DNA of 64,000 nt from Terriglobia bacterium (GTDB lineage: Bacteria; Acidobacteriota; Terriglobia; Terriglobales; Acidobacteriaceae). The notes below the pieces were generated by a model. The model searched no databases and had not been told where the DNA came from. It worked only from the letters and a program-made list of their open reading frames with translations. The stretch lies in contig JAIQFP010000023.1 of assembly GCA_020073165.1 (NCBI GenBank), forward strand, positions 1-64,000, given 5' to 3'. Positions 32,692-42,200 of the stretch are shown here, in pieces. Position numbers and translations under genes: made by a program. Position 1 is the stretch's first letter. Each line of letters opens with the position of its first letter.

Positions 32692-33867
32692 TTACAGGTT
32701 AATCGCCGACTTCCTCGGCTCCGCAATCGTGGTCAGCGGATCCCGCCCACCCTCTTTGGGCGCAATCCACTTCTTTTCGTTGGCGATGATGTCGAGCAAC
32801 AGCTTCTTGTCATCTGCCGACGGCATGTACTCTTTCATGTGCTGCTCGTAAGCTTTGTCGTTGAGCGGTTCGCCGGTCTGCGCGTGGAACTTCTGACCCG
32901 CCCAGCGCCCGATGTTGCGGTTGAACTGGATATGGGGCGCGTACAGCCTGGGCTCTCCCGGCTTCAGCGCGCTGTTGAAGCGCTCGATCAGTCCGGCGAC
33001 CTCATCGCGGTACAGATGCCGGTTGTAGTCGTTTAATTCGTCGAGGTCGGCGGTCTGCTGGTTCTGTGGCTCGTCGTAGCGTCCCTTGATGCCCCAGACA
33101 TATGACCAGTGGGCCGACGACGAGTGGTCCGTGCCAAACAGGTCGTATGAACAGGAAATCCACTTGTTGAGATATTTCTGGATCAGCCACGCGGGAACTA
33201 CGCCGGCCTGGACAATCCGCCGCAGGCCGTCGTTGCCCGTGCCCATGTGGAAGGCCTCTTCGCGCAGCATGTAGGACATTGACCGTCCCAGCGGCGCGAA
33301 GGCCGAGTACTTCAGCATCTGCAACTGGAATTTGCCGTCACGGTCCACGAAGTCGGTGTAGGTGAAGAAGTCCATCCAGTTGTCAACATCCACATTGAAG
33401 GCGCCCAGGAGGCGCTTGTTCTCGAAGGCGCGGCGCTCCAGCATCTTTTGCGCTTCCACTTTCCCGGAGTAGCCAAACTGGTCCACCAGCAAAGCGCACA
33501 TCTGCCAACCGTGCCGCATCTCTTCGATCATGACGCGGGTCAGCGCCTTGCGGTCCCAGTCGGTGGGTGCGGTTTCAAACAGGTTGCGCTGCTGCTCCAC
33601 GCTGGCAAACTCAGTGTCTCCCTGGTAGACGATCAGGTTGATGAGCGCGTCGCGCATCTGCTGGGTGGGCACCTGGCGCAGGTTCTCCCACTTGCGCCGG
33701 CCTTTGAACGATCCGAACTGGATCTCCTCGGTTTCGATAGCGCCAAAAAGAGTGTCGAACTTGAAGTTGGCAATCTCGTCGGTGTTCACGCCGATATCCT
33801 TGCGCCAATCGTCGAACAGGCCAACCCAATCGCTGAAGGTTCCGATTTTTGCTACTTTTCCTGGCAT
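32692..33867 (-). CDS. boxB-like: BoxB-like benzoyl-CoA 2,3-epoxidase (di-iron), short form
   Basis: 391 residues. Di-iron ligand regions: LIVYQGDTEFASVEQQRNLF (Glu), MIEEMRHGWQ (ExxH), and MLREEAFHMGTG (ExxH), plus LLGAFN, FTDF/DRDGKFQLQML and APHIQFNRNIG. These strings match BoxB of the epoxy-benzoyl-CoA pathway more closely than PaaA, and the QGDTE.ASVEQQR phrase is particularly BoxB-like. BoxB is usually about 470 residues; here roughly 80 N-terminal residues are absent. The reductase BoxA is not in the window. It would add O2 to benzoyl-CoA made by HcrCAB. Confidence 0.82.
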   Translation of the reverse strand: MPGKVAKIGTFSDWVGLFDDWRKDIGVNTDEIANFKFDTLFGAIETEEIQFGSFKGRRKWENLRQVPTQQMRDALINLIVYQGDTEFASVEQQRNLFETAPTDWDRKALTRVMIEEMRHGWQMCALLVDQFGYSGKVEAQKMLERRAFENKRLLGAFNVDVDNWMDFFTYTDFVDRDGKFQLQMLKYSAFAPLGRSMSYMLREEAFHMGTGNDGLRRIVQAGVVPAWLIQKYLNKWISCSYDLFGTDHSSSAHWSYVWGIKGRYDEPQNQQTADLDELNDYNRHLYRDEVAGLIERFNSALKPGEPRLYAPHIQFNRNIGRWAGQKFHAQTGEPLNDKAYEQHMKEYMPSADDKKLLLDIIANEKKWIAPKEGGRDPLTTIAEPRKSAINL

Positions 33868-33888
33868 AAATTAGTCCTCGAAATCTTT

Positions 33889-35355
33889 TCAACCAAGGTT
33901 CATCCAAACGCTCTTCAGTTCGGTGTAATGCTCGATGGCATGCATGCCCAGCTCACGGCCGAAGCCGGAGCTCTTGAACCCGCCGAAGGGCACGGCCGCA
34001 TCCATCAGGCCATAAGTGTTGATCCAGACCAGCCCAGCGCGAAGCTGCCTCGCAACGCGGTGGGCTTTGTTGACGTCGCGCGTCCAGACCGCCGCAGCCA
34101 GGCCATAGGGGTTGGCGTTCGCCAAATCGATCACCTGGTCGACGTCGTCAAAACTCAGCGCCGCCAGCACCGGCCCGAAGATTTCCTCCTGGGCAATTTT
34201 CATGGTGTTGGATACGCCGCCAAAAATTGTGGGCTCGACGAAGAAGCCCTTGCCTCCATCGAGCGAGACGCGATTCCCGCCCGCCAGCAGTTTGGCGCCT
34301 TCCTTCTTCCCCGCCTCGATGTAACTGAGCACGCGCTCCATCTGCTCGCGGCTGGCGATCGCGCCCAACCGGGTCTTGGGATCGAGGGGATCGGCGGGCT
34401 GAAGTTTCTTAGCACGCGCGACCAGCTTTTCCAGGAACTCATCTTGAACTTTGCTCTCAACGAACAGGCGCGAGCCCGCGTTGCAGCACTCGCCCTTGCC
34501 ATAAAAGATGCCGTTGATCGCGCCCTTAACCGCGCTGTCGAGATCGGAATCGGCAAAGACGATGTTGGGTGACTTGCCGCCGAGTTCCAGGGTGACGCGC
34601 TTCACCGTGTCGGCACTGCCGCGCATGATTTCTTTGCCGACTGACGTCGATCCGGTAAAGGCAATCTTGTCGATCCCACTGTGGCGGACGAGCGCCTGCC
34701 CTACTTCCGGTCCGCCGGTCAGGATATTGATCACCCCCGCGGGCATGCCCGCTTCGATTGCCAGTTCGCCGAAGCGTAGCGCCGTCAGTGGCGTCTGCTC
34801 GGCTGGTTTCAGCACCACGGTACAGCCGCAAGCCAGCGCCGGACCCAATTTCCACGAGGCCAGCAGCAGCGGGAAATTCCAGGGAATAATCATCCCAACC
34901 ACCCCGACCGGCTCGCGCAGCGTGTAGGTGAACGCGTTCTCGAAGGTGTTTACGGTTTCGCCGTGAATCTTCGTCGCCCAGCCTGCATAGTAGCGCAGGA
35001 CATCGGCGGTCATCGGGATGTCGACGTAGCGCGATTCGAAAATCGGCTTGCCGTTGTCGAGGGTTTCGAGTTCGGCGAGTTCTTCGAGATTCTTCTCCAC
35101 GAGATCCGCAAGTTTCCAGATCAAGCGTCCCCGCTCGCTGGTGGACATCTTGCGCCAGGCACCGCCACGGTCGTCGAACACCTTGCGGGCAGCCGCGACC
35201 GCACGGTCGACGTCCGCCGCCGAAGCTTCCACAACCTGGGTAAGCACTTCGCCGGTGGCCGGGTTGATCGTGTCGAATTTCTTCGAACCTTCGACCCACT
35301 GGCCGTCTATCAGCAGGCGGCCGGGCGCGATTTTCGTCTTAGTGGCTGAAATCAT
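33889..35355 (-). CDS. NAD(P)-dependent aldehyde dehydrogenase
   Basis: 488 residues of the class 1/2 ALDH family: IIPWNFPLLLASWKLGPALA (cofactor site), FTGSTSVGKEI, LELGGKSPNIV (general-base Glu), GKGECCNAGSR (catalytic Cys), and EEIFGPVLAAL. It sits between the BoxB-like gene and a crotonase gene, so it may oxidise the semialdehyde released by ring opening, as BoxD does in the known pathway. It resembles broad aldehyde dehydrogenases more than BoxD, so the substrate stays open. Confidence 0.9.
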   Translation of the reverse strand: MISATKTKIAPGRLLIDGQWVEGSKKFDTINPATGEVLTQVVEASAADVDRAVAAARKVFDDRGGAWRKMSTSERGRLIWKLADLVEKNLEELAELETLDNGKPIFESRYVDIPMTADVLRYYAGWATKIHGETVNTFENAFTYTLREPVGVVGMIIPWNFPLLLASWKLGPALACGCTVVLKPAEQTPLTALRFGELAIEAGMPAGVINILTGGPEVGQALVRHSGIDKIAFTGSTSVGKEIMRGSADTVKRVTLELGGKSPNIVFADSDLDSAVKGAINGIFYGKGECCNAGSRLFVESKVQDEFLEKLVARAKKLQPADPLDPKTRLGAIASREQMERVLSYIEAGKKEGAKLLAGGNRVSLDGGKGFFVEPTIFGGVSNTMKIAQEEIFGPVLAALSFDDVDQVIDLANANPYGLAAAVWTRDVNKAHRVARQLRAGLVWINTYGLMDAAVPFGGFKSSGFGRELGMHAIEHYTELKSVWMNLG

Positions 35356-35388
35356 CTTCGTCCTGTAGCACCGGCATCTTGCCGGCTA

Positions 35389-35484
35389 AGCCTGCCCTGA
35401 GCGTAGTCGAAGGGGGCGGGCGTCTCGCCCGCCCTGCATGCACTGATTACCGCGAAACGCGGGCGAGGGTGCCCGCGTCACACG
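35389..35484. repeat. Intergenic cluster of GC-rich palindromes
   Basis: Three elements in the ~130-bp gap: a CCTGAGCG-type string (35394-35412, ...tgagcgtagtcgaaggg); a hairpin with arms GGGCGGGCG (35414-35422) and CGCCCGCCC (35426-35434); and a hairpin ACGCGGGC (35457-35464)/GCCCGCGT (35471-35478) followed by cacacg. The last belongs to the same family as the palindrome in hcrA and the one after lepB. The last element ends just before the hydratase stop. Confidence 0.75.
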
Positions 35485-36312
35485 TCATTTCGCCGTGAAC
35501 GTCGCCGGCCGCTTCTCCACGTACGCCGCCAAGCCTTCCTTGGCATCATCGCTCTGGAAGAGAATCTGCTGGTTCTCGCGCTCCACCGCCAGCGCCGACT
35601 CCATGGGAATCTCCCATCCTGTCTGCACCGCGCGCTTGATGCGGCCCACGGCCTTGGCCGCCTTGTTCGGCGGAGTGAACTGGCGGGCATACTCCATGAT
35701 GTTGTCCATGAAGTTCTCCCGCTGGTAGATGTCATTGATGATGCCGAACTCCAGCGCCTCTTCGAAGGAATAGGTGTTGCCCGTCACCATCAGCTCGATA
35801 GCCTTGCTTTTGCCCACCATGCGCGACAGGCGCTGGGTCCCGCCGGTGCCGGGCAGCACGCCCAGATTCACTTCCGGCAGACCGATCTTGCCCGCGTCCT
35901 TGCGAGCGATGCGGATGTCCGCCGCCATGGCGATCTCGAGTCCGCCACCCACGCAGTGACCGTTAATCGCCGCGATCACCAGCTTGGGCGTGTGCTCCAG
36001 GCGCAGCAGAGTCTCGTTGGCGTGCAGGCAGAAGTAGTACTTGAACGTCGGATCCACGCTGGCCAGCATTTTGATGTTGGCGCCGGCGGAGAAGAACTTG
36101 TCGCCCGCCCCGGTGAGCACGATGACGTGCACGTTGTTATCCATGCGCGCCTTGAGGATGGCCTCATCGAGCTGGCGGTTCATCTCGTAGGTGTAGGTGT
36201 TGGCCGGGGGATCGTTCATCTCGATCACCGCTACGCCGGCATCGGTACGATAGTTGATCAGTTGCTTGGTGCTCTCGCCGGCAACCGGCTGCACTGTAGT
36301 GGCCATGGTCAA
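35485..36312 (-). CDS. Enoyl-CoA hydratase/isomerase family protein
   Basis: 275 residues. Oxyanion-hole motifs [11 protein letters not shown] and [20 protein letters not shown], with the catalytic Glu region [20 protein letters not shown], where both Glu positions typical of true hydratases look present. An AAGGAG site lies upstream of the start (MTM; either ATG). It is directly downstream of the TetR gene (31 bp), so it heads the catabolic run. It could act on ring-opened intermediates or in beta-oxidation to acetyl-CoA and succinyl-CoA. Confidence 0.88.
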   Translation of the reverse strand: MTMATTVQPVAGESTKQLINYRTDAGVAVIEMNDPPANTYTYEMNRQLDEAILKARMDNNVHVIVLTGAGDKFFSAGANIKMLASVDPTFKYYFCLHANETLLRLEHTPKLVIAAINGHCVGGGLEIAMAADIRIARKDAGKIGLPEVNLGVLPGTGGTQRLSRMVGKSKAIELMVTGNTYSFEEALEFGIINDIYQRENFMDNIMEYARQFTPPNKAAKAVGRIKRAVQTGWEIPMESALAVERENQQILFQSDDAKEGLAAYVEKRPATFTAK

Positions 36313-36343
36313 AACTCCTTTTCACAATAATTGGAATCTGAAT

Positions 36344-37012
36344 TCAGTTTGCTGATCTCTTCTTCTGCGCCTTCCCCGAGGCGCAGACCCCCTGCAAGAA
36401 AATGTTGCCCATCTGCTCAGCCATTTCGCCGGCATCGGCATCCACACGGGGATGATGCCAGGTATAAATCCAGTTCATCATGCCGAACAAGCTGAGCACC
36501 GCGATGCGACTGGAGAATTCTAGTCCTTTTGCCCGCTTCAGGTTGTCGAGCAGCTCGATGCAGATGCGGTAGTACTCGCGCTTGATGGCCGCAATCTCAG
36601 TCCCGAAGCCGTTCTTCAAAACGTCATCCTCGTGCGACAGCACCTTCATGGCTTTCTGGTTGGCGAGAAAGTACTCCAGGTGATTGAGGATGAATACGCG
36701 AATGCGCTGCTCGGGGTCGGTCACGTCCTTGAGTCGCTCGCGCAGGCGTTCCACGATGGTGGTGAAGGTGTGTTTCTGGATCAGGTAAAGCAGTTTTTCC
36801 TTGGACTCGAAGTAGTAGTACATCCCAGCCAAAGACATGCCGCTGGCCCGCGACAAGTCGCGCATGGAGGCGCCCTCGTAGCCCTTTTCGTAAAAGACAT
36901 CGGTCGCGTAGGTGAGGATCTTGGCCAAGCGGCGGTCGAAACGGGTCTCCGACGGCAGCGCGGCGCGGCGGCGACGCGAGACCCGGGGCGGAGCTGGAGA
37001 GGCGGAGGCCAT
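36344..37012 (-). CDS. TetR-family regulator
   Basis: 222 residues. The N-terminal HTH is AKILTYATDVFYEKGYEGAS then MRDLSRASGMSLAGMYYYFE, with SKEKLLYLI after it. The C-terminal ligand domain is about 140 residues. Basic N-terminal tail rich in Arg and Pro. It is first in the run of genes for aromatic-CoA degradation and has a perfect CGAACGTTCG palindrome between its promoter and start codon, so it probably represses itself and the genes downstream until an acyl-CoA ligand binds. The ligand is a guess from context. Confidence 0.9.
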   Translation of the reverse strand: MASASPAPPRVSRRRRAALPSETRFDRRLAKILTYATDVFYEKGYEGASMRDLSRASGMSLAGMYYYFESKEKLLYLIQKHTFTTIVERLRERLKDVTDPEQRIRVFILNHLEYFLANQKAMKVLSHEDDVLKNGFGTEIAAIKREYYRICIELLDNLKRAKGLEFSSRIAVLSLFGMMNWIYTWHHPRVDADAGEMAEQMGNIFLQGVCASGKAQKKRSAN

Positions 37013-37062
37013 TTTTGTCGAACGTTCGTTCTAATAATAGCGCAAAGGACAGGGTATCACAA
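37013..37062 (-). promoter_or_regulatory. Promoter and operator of the tetR/catabolic run
   Basis: Minus strand: -35 TTGTGA (37062-37057), a 17-nt spacer, -10 TATTAT (37039-37034), and then the 10-bp palindrome CGAACGTTCG (37028-37019), extended as gaacgaacgttcg, between the -10 and the ATG at 37012. A TetR dimer bound here would block transcription start. Confidence 0.65.
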
Positions 37063-37074
37063 GGGCTTGTGATG

Positions 37075-37842
37075 CTATTGCGGAGAGGTCTCGCGTTCGA
37101 CCATGGAGATACGTTTGACTTGGTTGCGGCTGAGATGCTGCAGGGTTCCACCCACTTTGACCACCACTTCGGTCGCCGAAACTGATTCCAGATCTCCGGT
37201 AAGGACACTCCCGTCCCGCAGCTCAATGGTGTCATGGGCTGACGCGCCCAACTCATAGCTCACGCTGCCGCCGGAGACGTCGGCCGGGCCAATCTCCAAG
37301 GGAAAGTGTCCGGTATTGAATCCTTCCTTGCTAAACTCGAGCACGTGTTTGCCAATCCCAACCTGCAGCATTTTCGGTGTGGTACCTGCTTCCGTGCCAT
37401 CAATTTTCAAAAGTGCACCCTGAGGCACGGAGTTGACCGTGATCGAGATCGTCCTGGGAACATCTCTAGCGGCAATGATGGACGCGGAAACTGGAGTCCC
37501 TGACGTATCCACGTTGATCTGGAACTTAACCGCCTGGCCCGGTGCAACATTGCTGAGGGTGATCCAGCCTTCTCCGATTCGCACCCTGTTCTTGTCGAAC
37601 AGGTATAGAGAAAAAGCTTCGCTCGGGATGGCTTTGGAAGACAAGTTTTCCGCGACGGTATCGATGAGGTATGTGCGGCGATTCCCGAAAGAGCCCGCCT
37701 CTTTGAACTTGCCCAGCGTAAAGCGCAACACCGGCGTCCCTGAGTCAGGCCAAACAATGATTTGCGACGGCTGGTCCTTGGCGAGAGCCAGCACTGGGCA
37801 AAGGACAATCAACAGAAACGATGCAAAACCAGACTTCATCAT
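37075..37842 (-). CDS. Secreted PEGA-domain protein
   Basis: 255 residues. Signal peptide (~1-21, ending ALA). A beta domain (~25-128) precedes a PEGA repeat (~130-205: ITVNSVPQGALLKIDGTEAG, TTPKMLQVGIGKHVLEFSKE). The last ~50 residues (IELRDGSVLTGDLESVSATE) resemble an SH3-like barrel seen in small exported proteins. PEGA domains are extracellular surface modules. An extended -10 like TGCTAGAAC lies upstream. It is divergent in purpose from the TetR gene next to it, although on the same strand. Confidence 0.8.
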   Translation of the reverse strand: MMKSGFASFLLIVLCPVLALAKDQPSQIIVWPDSGTPVLRFTLGKFKEAGSFGNRRTYLIDTVAENLSSKAIPSEAFSLYLFDKNRVRIGEGWITLSNVAPGQAVKFQINVDTSGTPVSASIIAARDVPRTISITVNSVPQGALLKIDGTEAGTTPKMLQVGIGKHVLEFSKEGFNTGHFPLEIGPADVSGGSVSYELGASAHDTIELRDGSVLTGDLESVSATEVVVKVGGTLQHLSRNQVKRISMVERETSPQ

Positions 37843-37893
37843 CGCGCGTGAGTTCTAGCATAGGGCGGGGTCAGACGCAACGAAAACCGAAAG

Positions 37894-38949
37894 TTAGTTC
37901 CGGACATCGGACAGTAAGCGCTCCACTTCGGCCTTCAGATCGGCGGTCAAGGGCAGCAGCGGCAGCCGAACCGTACCTCCGAAGTAGCCGTTGTAGTCCA
38001 TGGCGTACTTCACACCGGGAATGCCAAGGTCTCCCACCACGCGCTGAGCGGCCCTGGCGATGCGTTCCTGCTTGAGGCGGGCAAGATCAGCATCGCCTTC
38101 CTTCCACGCGGCATAAACTTCGTAGCAGGCAGTGGGTGCGCAATCGGCAAACGCCAAGATGGCCCCGACGGCGCCCACTTGCAGCGACGGTTCCAGCTTC
38201 TGCGCCGCTCCTACCATGACCTGAAAGCCGACCTCCTTCTGGCGGGTCTTCAGGCCGCCGACCACACTCACCGAAGACGACGATGGCTGGGGCTTGCTTC
38301 CGCCAATCGTCACCAGTTCCCCGCCCCCGTTGCTTTCGGCAGCTTTCAGCATGCGCGGAGTCACCGCCTCAAACGTCTCCGTGACGCTTGCGCTGCGCTT
38401 CACATGCCGCGTGCCTTCCACCATCTTGCAGACTTTCTCCACATCGCCGCTCGATTCCTTGATGCCGATCAGGTTGGGATGCTCCGCCAGTTCGATCACG
38501 ATCTCCGCCGGAATGTCATAACCCGTGGCCTGGGGAAAGTTGTAGATGATGACCGGCAGCGGCGAGCGGTCCGCAACAAAGCGATAAAACGCCAGCATGT
38601 TGGCTGGCTGCATCTGCTTCTTGTAATAGTGCGGCGTGCGCACCATGGCCACGTCATAGCCGGCTTTGGCAGCAAACTCGGTGAGCTGCAGGGTGCCGTC
38701 GGCAGACTCCACTCCGGTCCCGGCAATCAGCACCTTATGCGGCGCAGCCGCCTCACGTGCCGACTGCAAAACGTCGCGCCGCTCCAAGTCGGACAGCAGA
38801 ATGGCCTCCCCGGTCGAGCCAAGCACCACAATGCCCGCTACTGGAGTCTTCGAGTAGCGCTCTACGTTGGCTTCGAGCTTCTTGAAGTAAACGTTTCCCT
38901 CGGGATAGAAAGGCGTGGTGATGGGAGAAAAAATGCCGTGGAGAAGCAT
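37894..38949 (-). CDS. DapA/NanA-family aldolase with a ~60-residue insertion
   Basis: 351 residues from ATG 38949. The TIM-barrel aldolase family is clear: GSTGEAILLS, YNFPQATGYDIP (catalytic Tyr), and GIKESSGDVEKV (Schiff-base Lys). Normal members are about 295 residues. The excess is one block of about 60 residues after KMVEGT (RHVKRSASVTETFEAVTPRM...KPQPSSSSVSVVGGL) that precedes the VLVGxA strand (QVMVGAAQ). The insert is Ser/Gly-rich and basic. The substrate (dihydrodipicolinate, KDG or hydroxy-oxoglutarate) cannot be told. Not linked to other lysine genes. Confidence 0.85.
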   Translation of the reverse strand: MLLHGIFSPITTPFYPEGNVYFKKLEANVERYSKTPVAGIVVLGSTGEAILLSDLERRDVLQSAREAAAPHKVLIAGTGVESADGTLQLTEFAAKAGYDVAMVRTPHYYKKQMQPANMLAFYRFVADRSPLPVIIYNFPQATGYDIPAEIVIELAEHPNLIGIKESSGDVEKVCKMVEGTRHVKRSASVTETFEAVTPRMLKAAESNGGGELVTIGGSKPQPSSSSVSVVGGLKTRQKEVGFQVMVGAAQKLEPSLQVGAVGAILAFADCAPTACYEVYAAWKEGDADLARLKQERIARAAQRVVGDLGIPGVKYAMDYNGYFGGTVRLPLLPLTADLKAEVERLLSDVRN

Positions 38950-39005
38950 GGGAGCAGCCCTCAGCCTACTTAGATAGCTTACCAGTTCGTGTGCTACCAA
39001 TAAAT

Positions 39006-39247
39006 TGTCATCCTGAGCGGAGTGGAGCGATTCGCTTTGCGAATCGCTCTGCGGAGTCGAAGGACCCCTAGCTCGATGACACTGGCCGTGCCGTTCCGGG
39101 GAATTCTCTCGATGATCTCACGGCATGGCAGGATGCAGGGGAGAATACCTTGAAGCGTCTGTATTCGGCTCCAGTTGGTCGGGGTCCTTCGACTCCTGTT
39201 GTCCCTTGCGCGCAAAGCGCGAAGGACTACATCCGCTCAGGATGACA
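39006..39247. repeat. Long inverted repeat with hairpin tips
   Basis: Left arm 39006-39068 begins TGTCATCCTGAGCGGAG and ends GAGTCGAAGGACCCC; right arm 39181-39247 is its inverted relative (GGGGTCCTTCGACTCC ... CCGCTCAGGATGACA). Each arm carries its own central hairpin with different bases: GAGCGATTCGC/GCGAATCGCTC on the left and a GCGC-type tip on the right. They flank 112 bp with no gene, between the carB stop and the aldolase start. A short relative of the outer sequence is at 35394-35412. Confidence 0.8.
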
Positions 39248-39263
39248 GAGTTAAGGTGTAGGC

Positions 39264-42200
39264 TTAGCGGCGCGTTCTGGCCACTCTCTCCGCGTGCAGA
39301 TGTTGCAGCGCCTGCACCCGTATTTCTCCTCGTTGCAGCGCGGCAATCCCTTCCGCGGCGGCCCTCGCGGCCGAAAGCGTCGTAATCGTGGGAATGCGCG
39401 CATTCACTGCTGCGCGACGGATGGCCTTCTCATCGAACCAGGGTTCGAGTCCGGTCGGTGTGTTGACGATGAGCTGAATGCGCTCGCCCTTGATCAGGTC
39501 CACCACGTTGGGCCGGCCCTCTTTCACTTTGTAGACTCGCTCGACCGCCATGCCTTTCCCTTCCAGAATATCCGCGGTTCCGGCGGTCGCTACCAGCTTG
39601 AATCCCATGTCGACGAAGCGACGCGCCAACTCGGCCACTTGCGGCTTGTCGTGGTCGGTGACGCTGATGAACACTGTGCCCTTGGTCGGAAGTTTCTGGC
39701 CCGCACCAACTTGGGCTTTGGCGAAGGCTTCTCCGAAGCTGTCGCCGACGCCCATCACCTCGCCGGTGGACTTCATCTCGGGGCCGAGCACCGTGTCCAC
39801 TCCGGGAAACTTGTTCCATGGAAACACCGGCGATTTCACGTAGTAGCCGCGGCCGGTGTCGAGATCGGCGCGGCGTTCGATGAACTCCGGCAGAAATTCG
39901 CGCAGCTTGCGGCCCGTCATCAGGCGGGCAGCGATTTTGGCCATGGGTACGCCCGTCGCCTTTGAAACGTAGGGCACGGTGCGTGAGGCGCGTGGGTTCA
40001 CTTCCAGCACGTAAACTTTGGCACCGTCGCCCTTGGAGTTGCCATTGCCGCGCGGAATCGCGAACTGAATGTTCATCAGCCCGATCACCTTCAGTGCGCG
40101 CGCCAACTTGAAGGTGTAGTCGCGCATGCGTTCCAGCAACGGCTCGGGAATGTCCACCGCCGGCAGCACGCACGAAGAATCGCCGGAGTGGATGCCGGCT
40201 TCTTCAATGTGCTGCATGATGCCGCCGATTACCACATCCTCTCCGTCAGAGAGCGCGTCCACGTCAACTTCGATGGCGTCCTCCAGGAAGTGATCAATCA
40301 GCACCGGCCGATCCTGGGAGTACTCGACCGCCTCCTTCATGTAGCGGACGACGGTTTCCTCGTCGTAGGCGATGACCATGGCGCGCCCGCCCAGCACATA
40401 GGAGGGCCGCACCAGCACCGGATATTGCACCCGCTTCGCGCCTTCCACGGCTTCCTCGAGTGAGGCCACCATCACGCCGGGTGCTTGCGGAATTTCCAGG
40501 TCTTCCAGCAGCTTGTTGAAACGCTTGCGATCTTCGGCGAGGTCAATCGATTCGGGAGAGGTTCCGATGATATTCACTCCCGCCGCTTTCAACGGCAGTG
40601 AGAGGTTCAGCGGGGTCTGGCCGCCGAACTGCACAATCACGCCGACGGGCGCGTTGGAAGCAGCCTCGTGCTCGTAGACGGCGAATACGTCTTCCAGCGT
40701 GAGCGGCTCGAAGTAGAGGCGGTCGCTGGTGTCGTAGTCGGTCGAGACGGTCTCCGGGTTACAGTTGATCATGATCGTCTCGTAACCGTCATCGCGCAGC
40801 GCGAATGCGGCATGGCAGCAGCAATAATCGAACTCAATTCCCTGCCCGATGCGGTTGGGCCCACTGCCGAGAATGATGACTTTTTTCTTCTGGGTGGGTG
40901 TCGCCTCGTCTTCTTCTTCGTAAGTCGAGTAAAGATACGGCGTGTAGCTTTCGAACTCGGCAGCGCAGGTATCCACGCGCTTGTAGACCGGAGTGACGCC
41001 GTGCTTCTTGCGCAGGTGGCGTACTTTTTCCGGGGCGCCTTTTCCGTCCAGCCGCCAGACTCCAGCCAGCCGCCCGTCGGAGAAGCCCATGCGTTTGGCC
41101 TCGCGCAACACCTCCGCAGGTACCGACTCCATCGGGTGCTTCTCCAGCTCCAACTGCATATCGTTAATCTCCTTGAGCTGGTAGAGAAACCAAGGATCGA
41201 TCGAGGTCATCGTGGAGAGCTGCTTAACCGTATGGCCCTGACGTAACGCGTAGCGCACGTAGGAAAGCCGCTCGGGGTGCGGCGTGACCAGCCGCTGGGT
41301 GAGGATCTTGGGCTCGATCTTCTCCGAGCCAACCTTCTTTCCCGTATCCAGCGCGCGCACGCCCTTGAGCAGCGCTTCTTTGAAGGTGCGGCCGATGGCC
41401 ATCACTTCGCCCACCGACTTCATCTGCGGGCCCAGGTTCTCGTCGACGCCGGGGAATTTTTCGAACTGCCACTTGGGAATCTTCACCACCACGTAGTCGA
41501 GCGTGGGCTCGAAGCAGGCGGGCGTCTTGCGGGTAATGTCGTTAGGAATCTCGTCCAGCGTGTAACCCACGGCCAGCTTGGCGGCAATCTTGGCAATCGG
41601 GAACCCTGTCGCCTTCGAAGCCAGCGCCGATGACCGCGACACGCGCGGGTTCATCTCGATCACCACCATCCGCCCGGTCTGCGGATGCACGCCAAACTGG
41701 ATGTTCGATCCACCGGTCTCGACCCCGATCTCGCGAATCACCGCGATCGCGGCGTCGCGCATCATCTGGTACTCACGGTCGGTCAGGGTCTGCGCTGGAG
41801 CCACGGTGATGGAGTCGCCGGTATGCACGCCCATGGGATCGAAGTTCTCGATCGAGCAGATGATGATGACGTTGTCCTTCAGGTCGCGCATCACCTCAAG
41901 CTCGTACTCTTTCCAGCCGAGCACCGACTCTTCGATGAGGGCCTCGTGGACGGGAGAGAAATCCAGGCCGCGGGCCAGCACTTCCATCAGCTCTTCGCGG
42001 TTGTAAGCGATGCCGCCGCCCGAGCCGCCCAGGGTGAACGACGGGCGAATAATCACCGGGAAACCGATCTTGCCGGCGAACTCCAGGCCATCCTTGAGAT
42101 TGTTGACCAGCGCCGACTTGGGCACGTCGAGGCCGATCTTCTGCATGGCGTCCTTGAAGAACAGCCGGTCTTCGGCTTTCTTGATGGCCGCGATGTTGGC

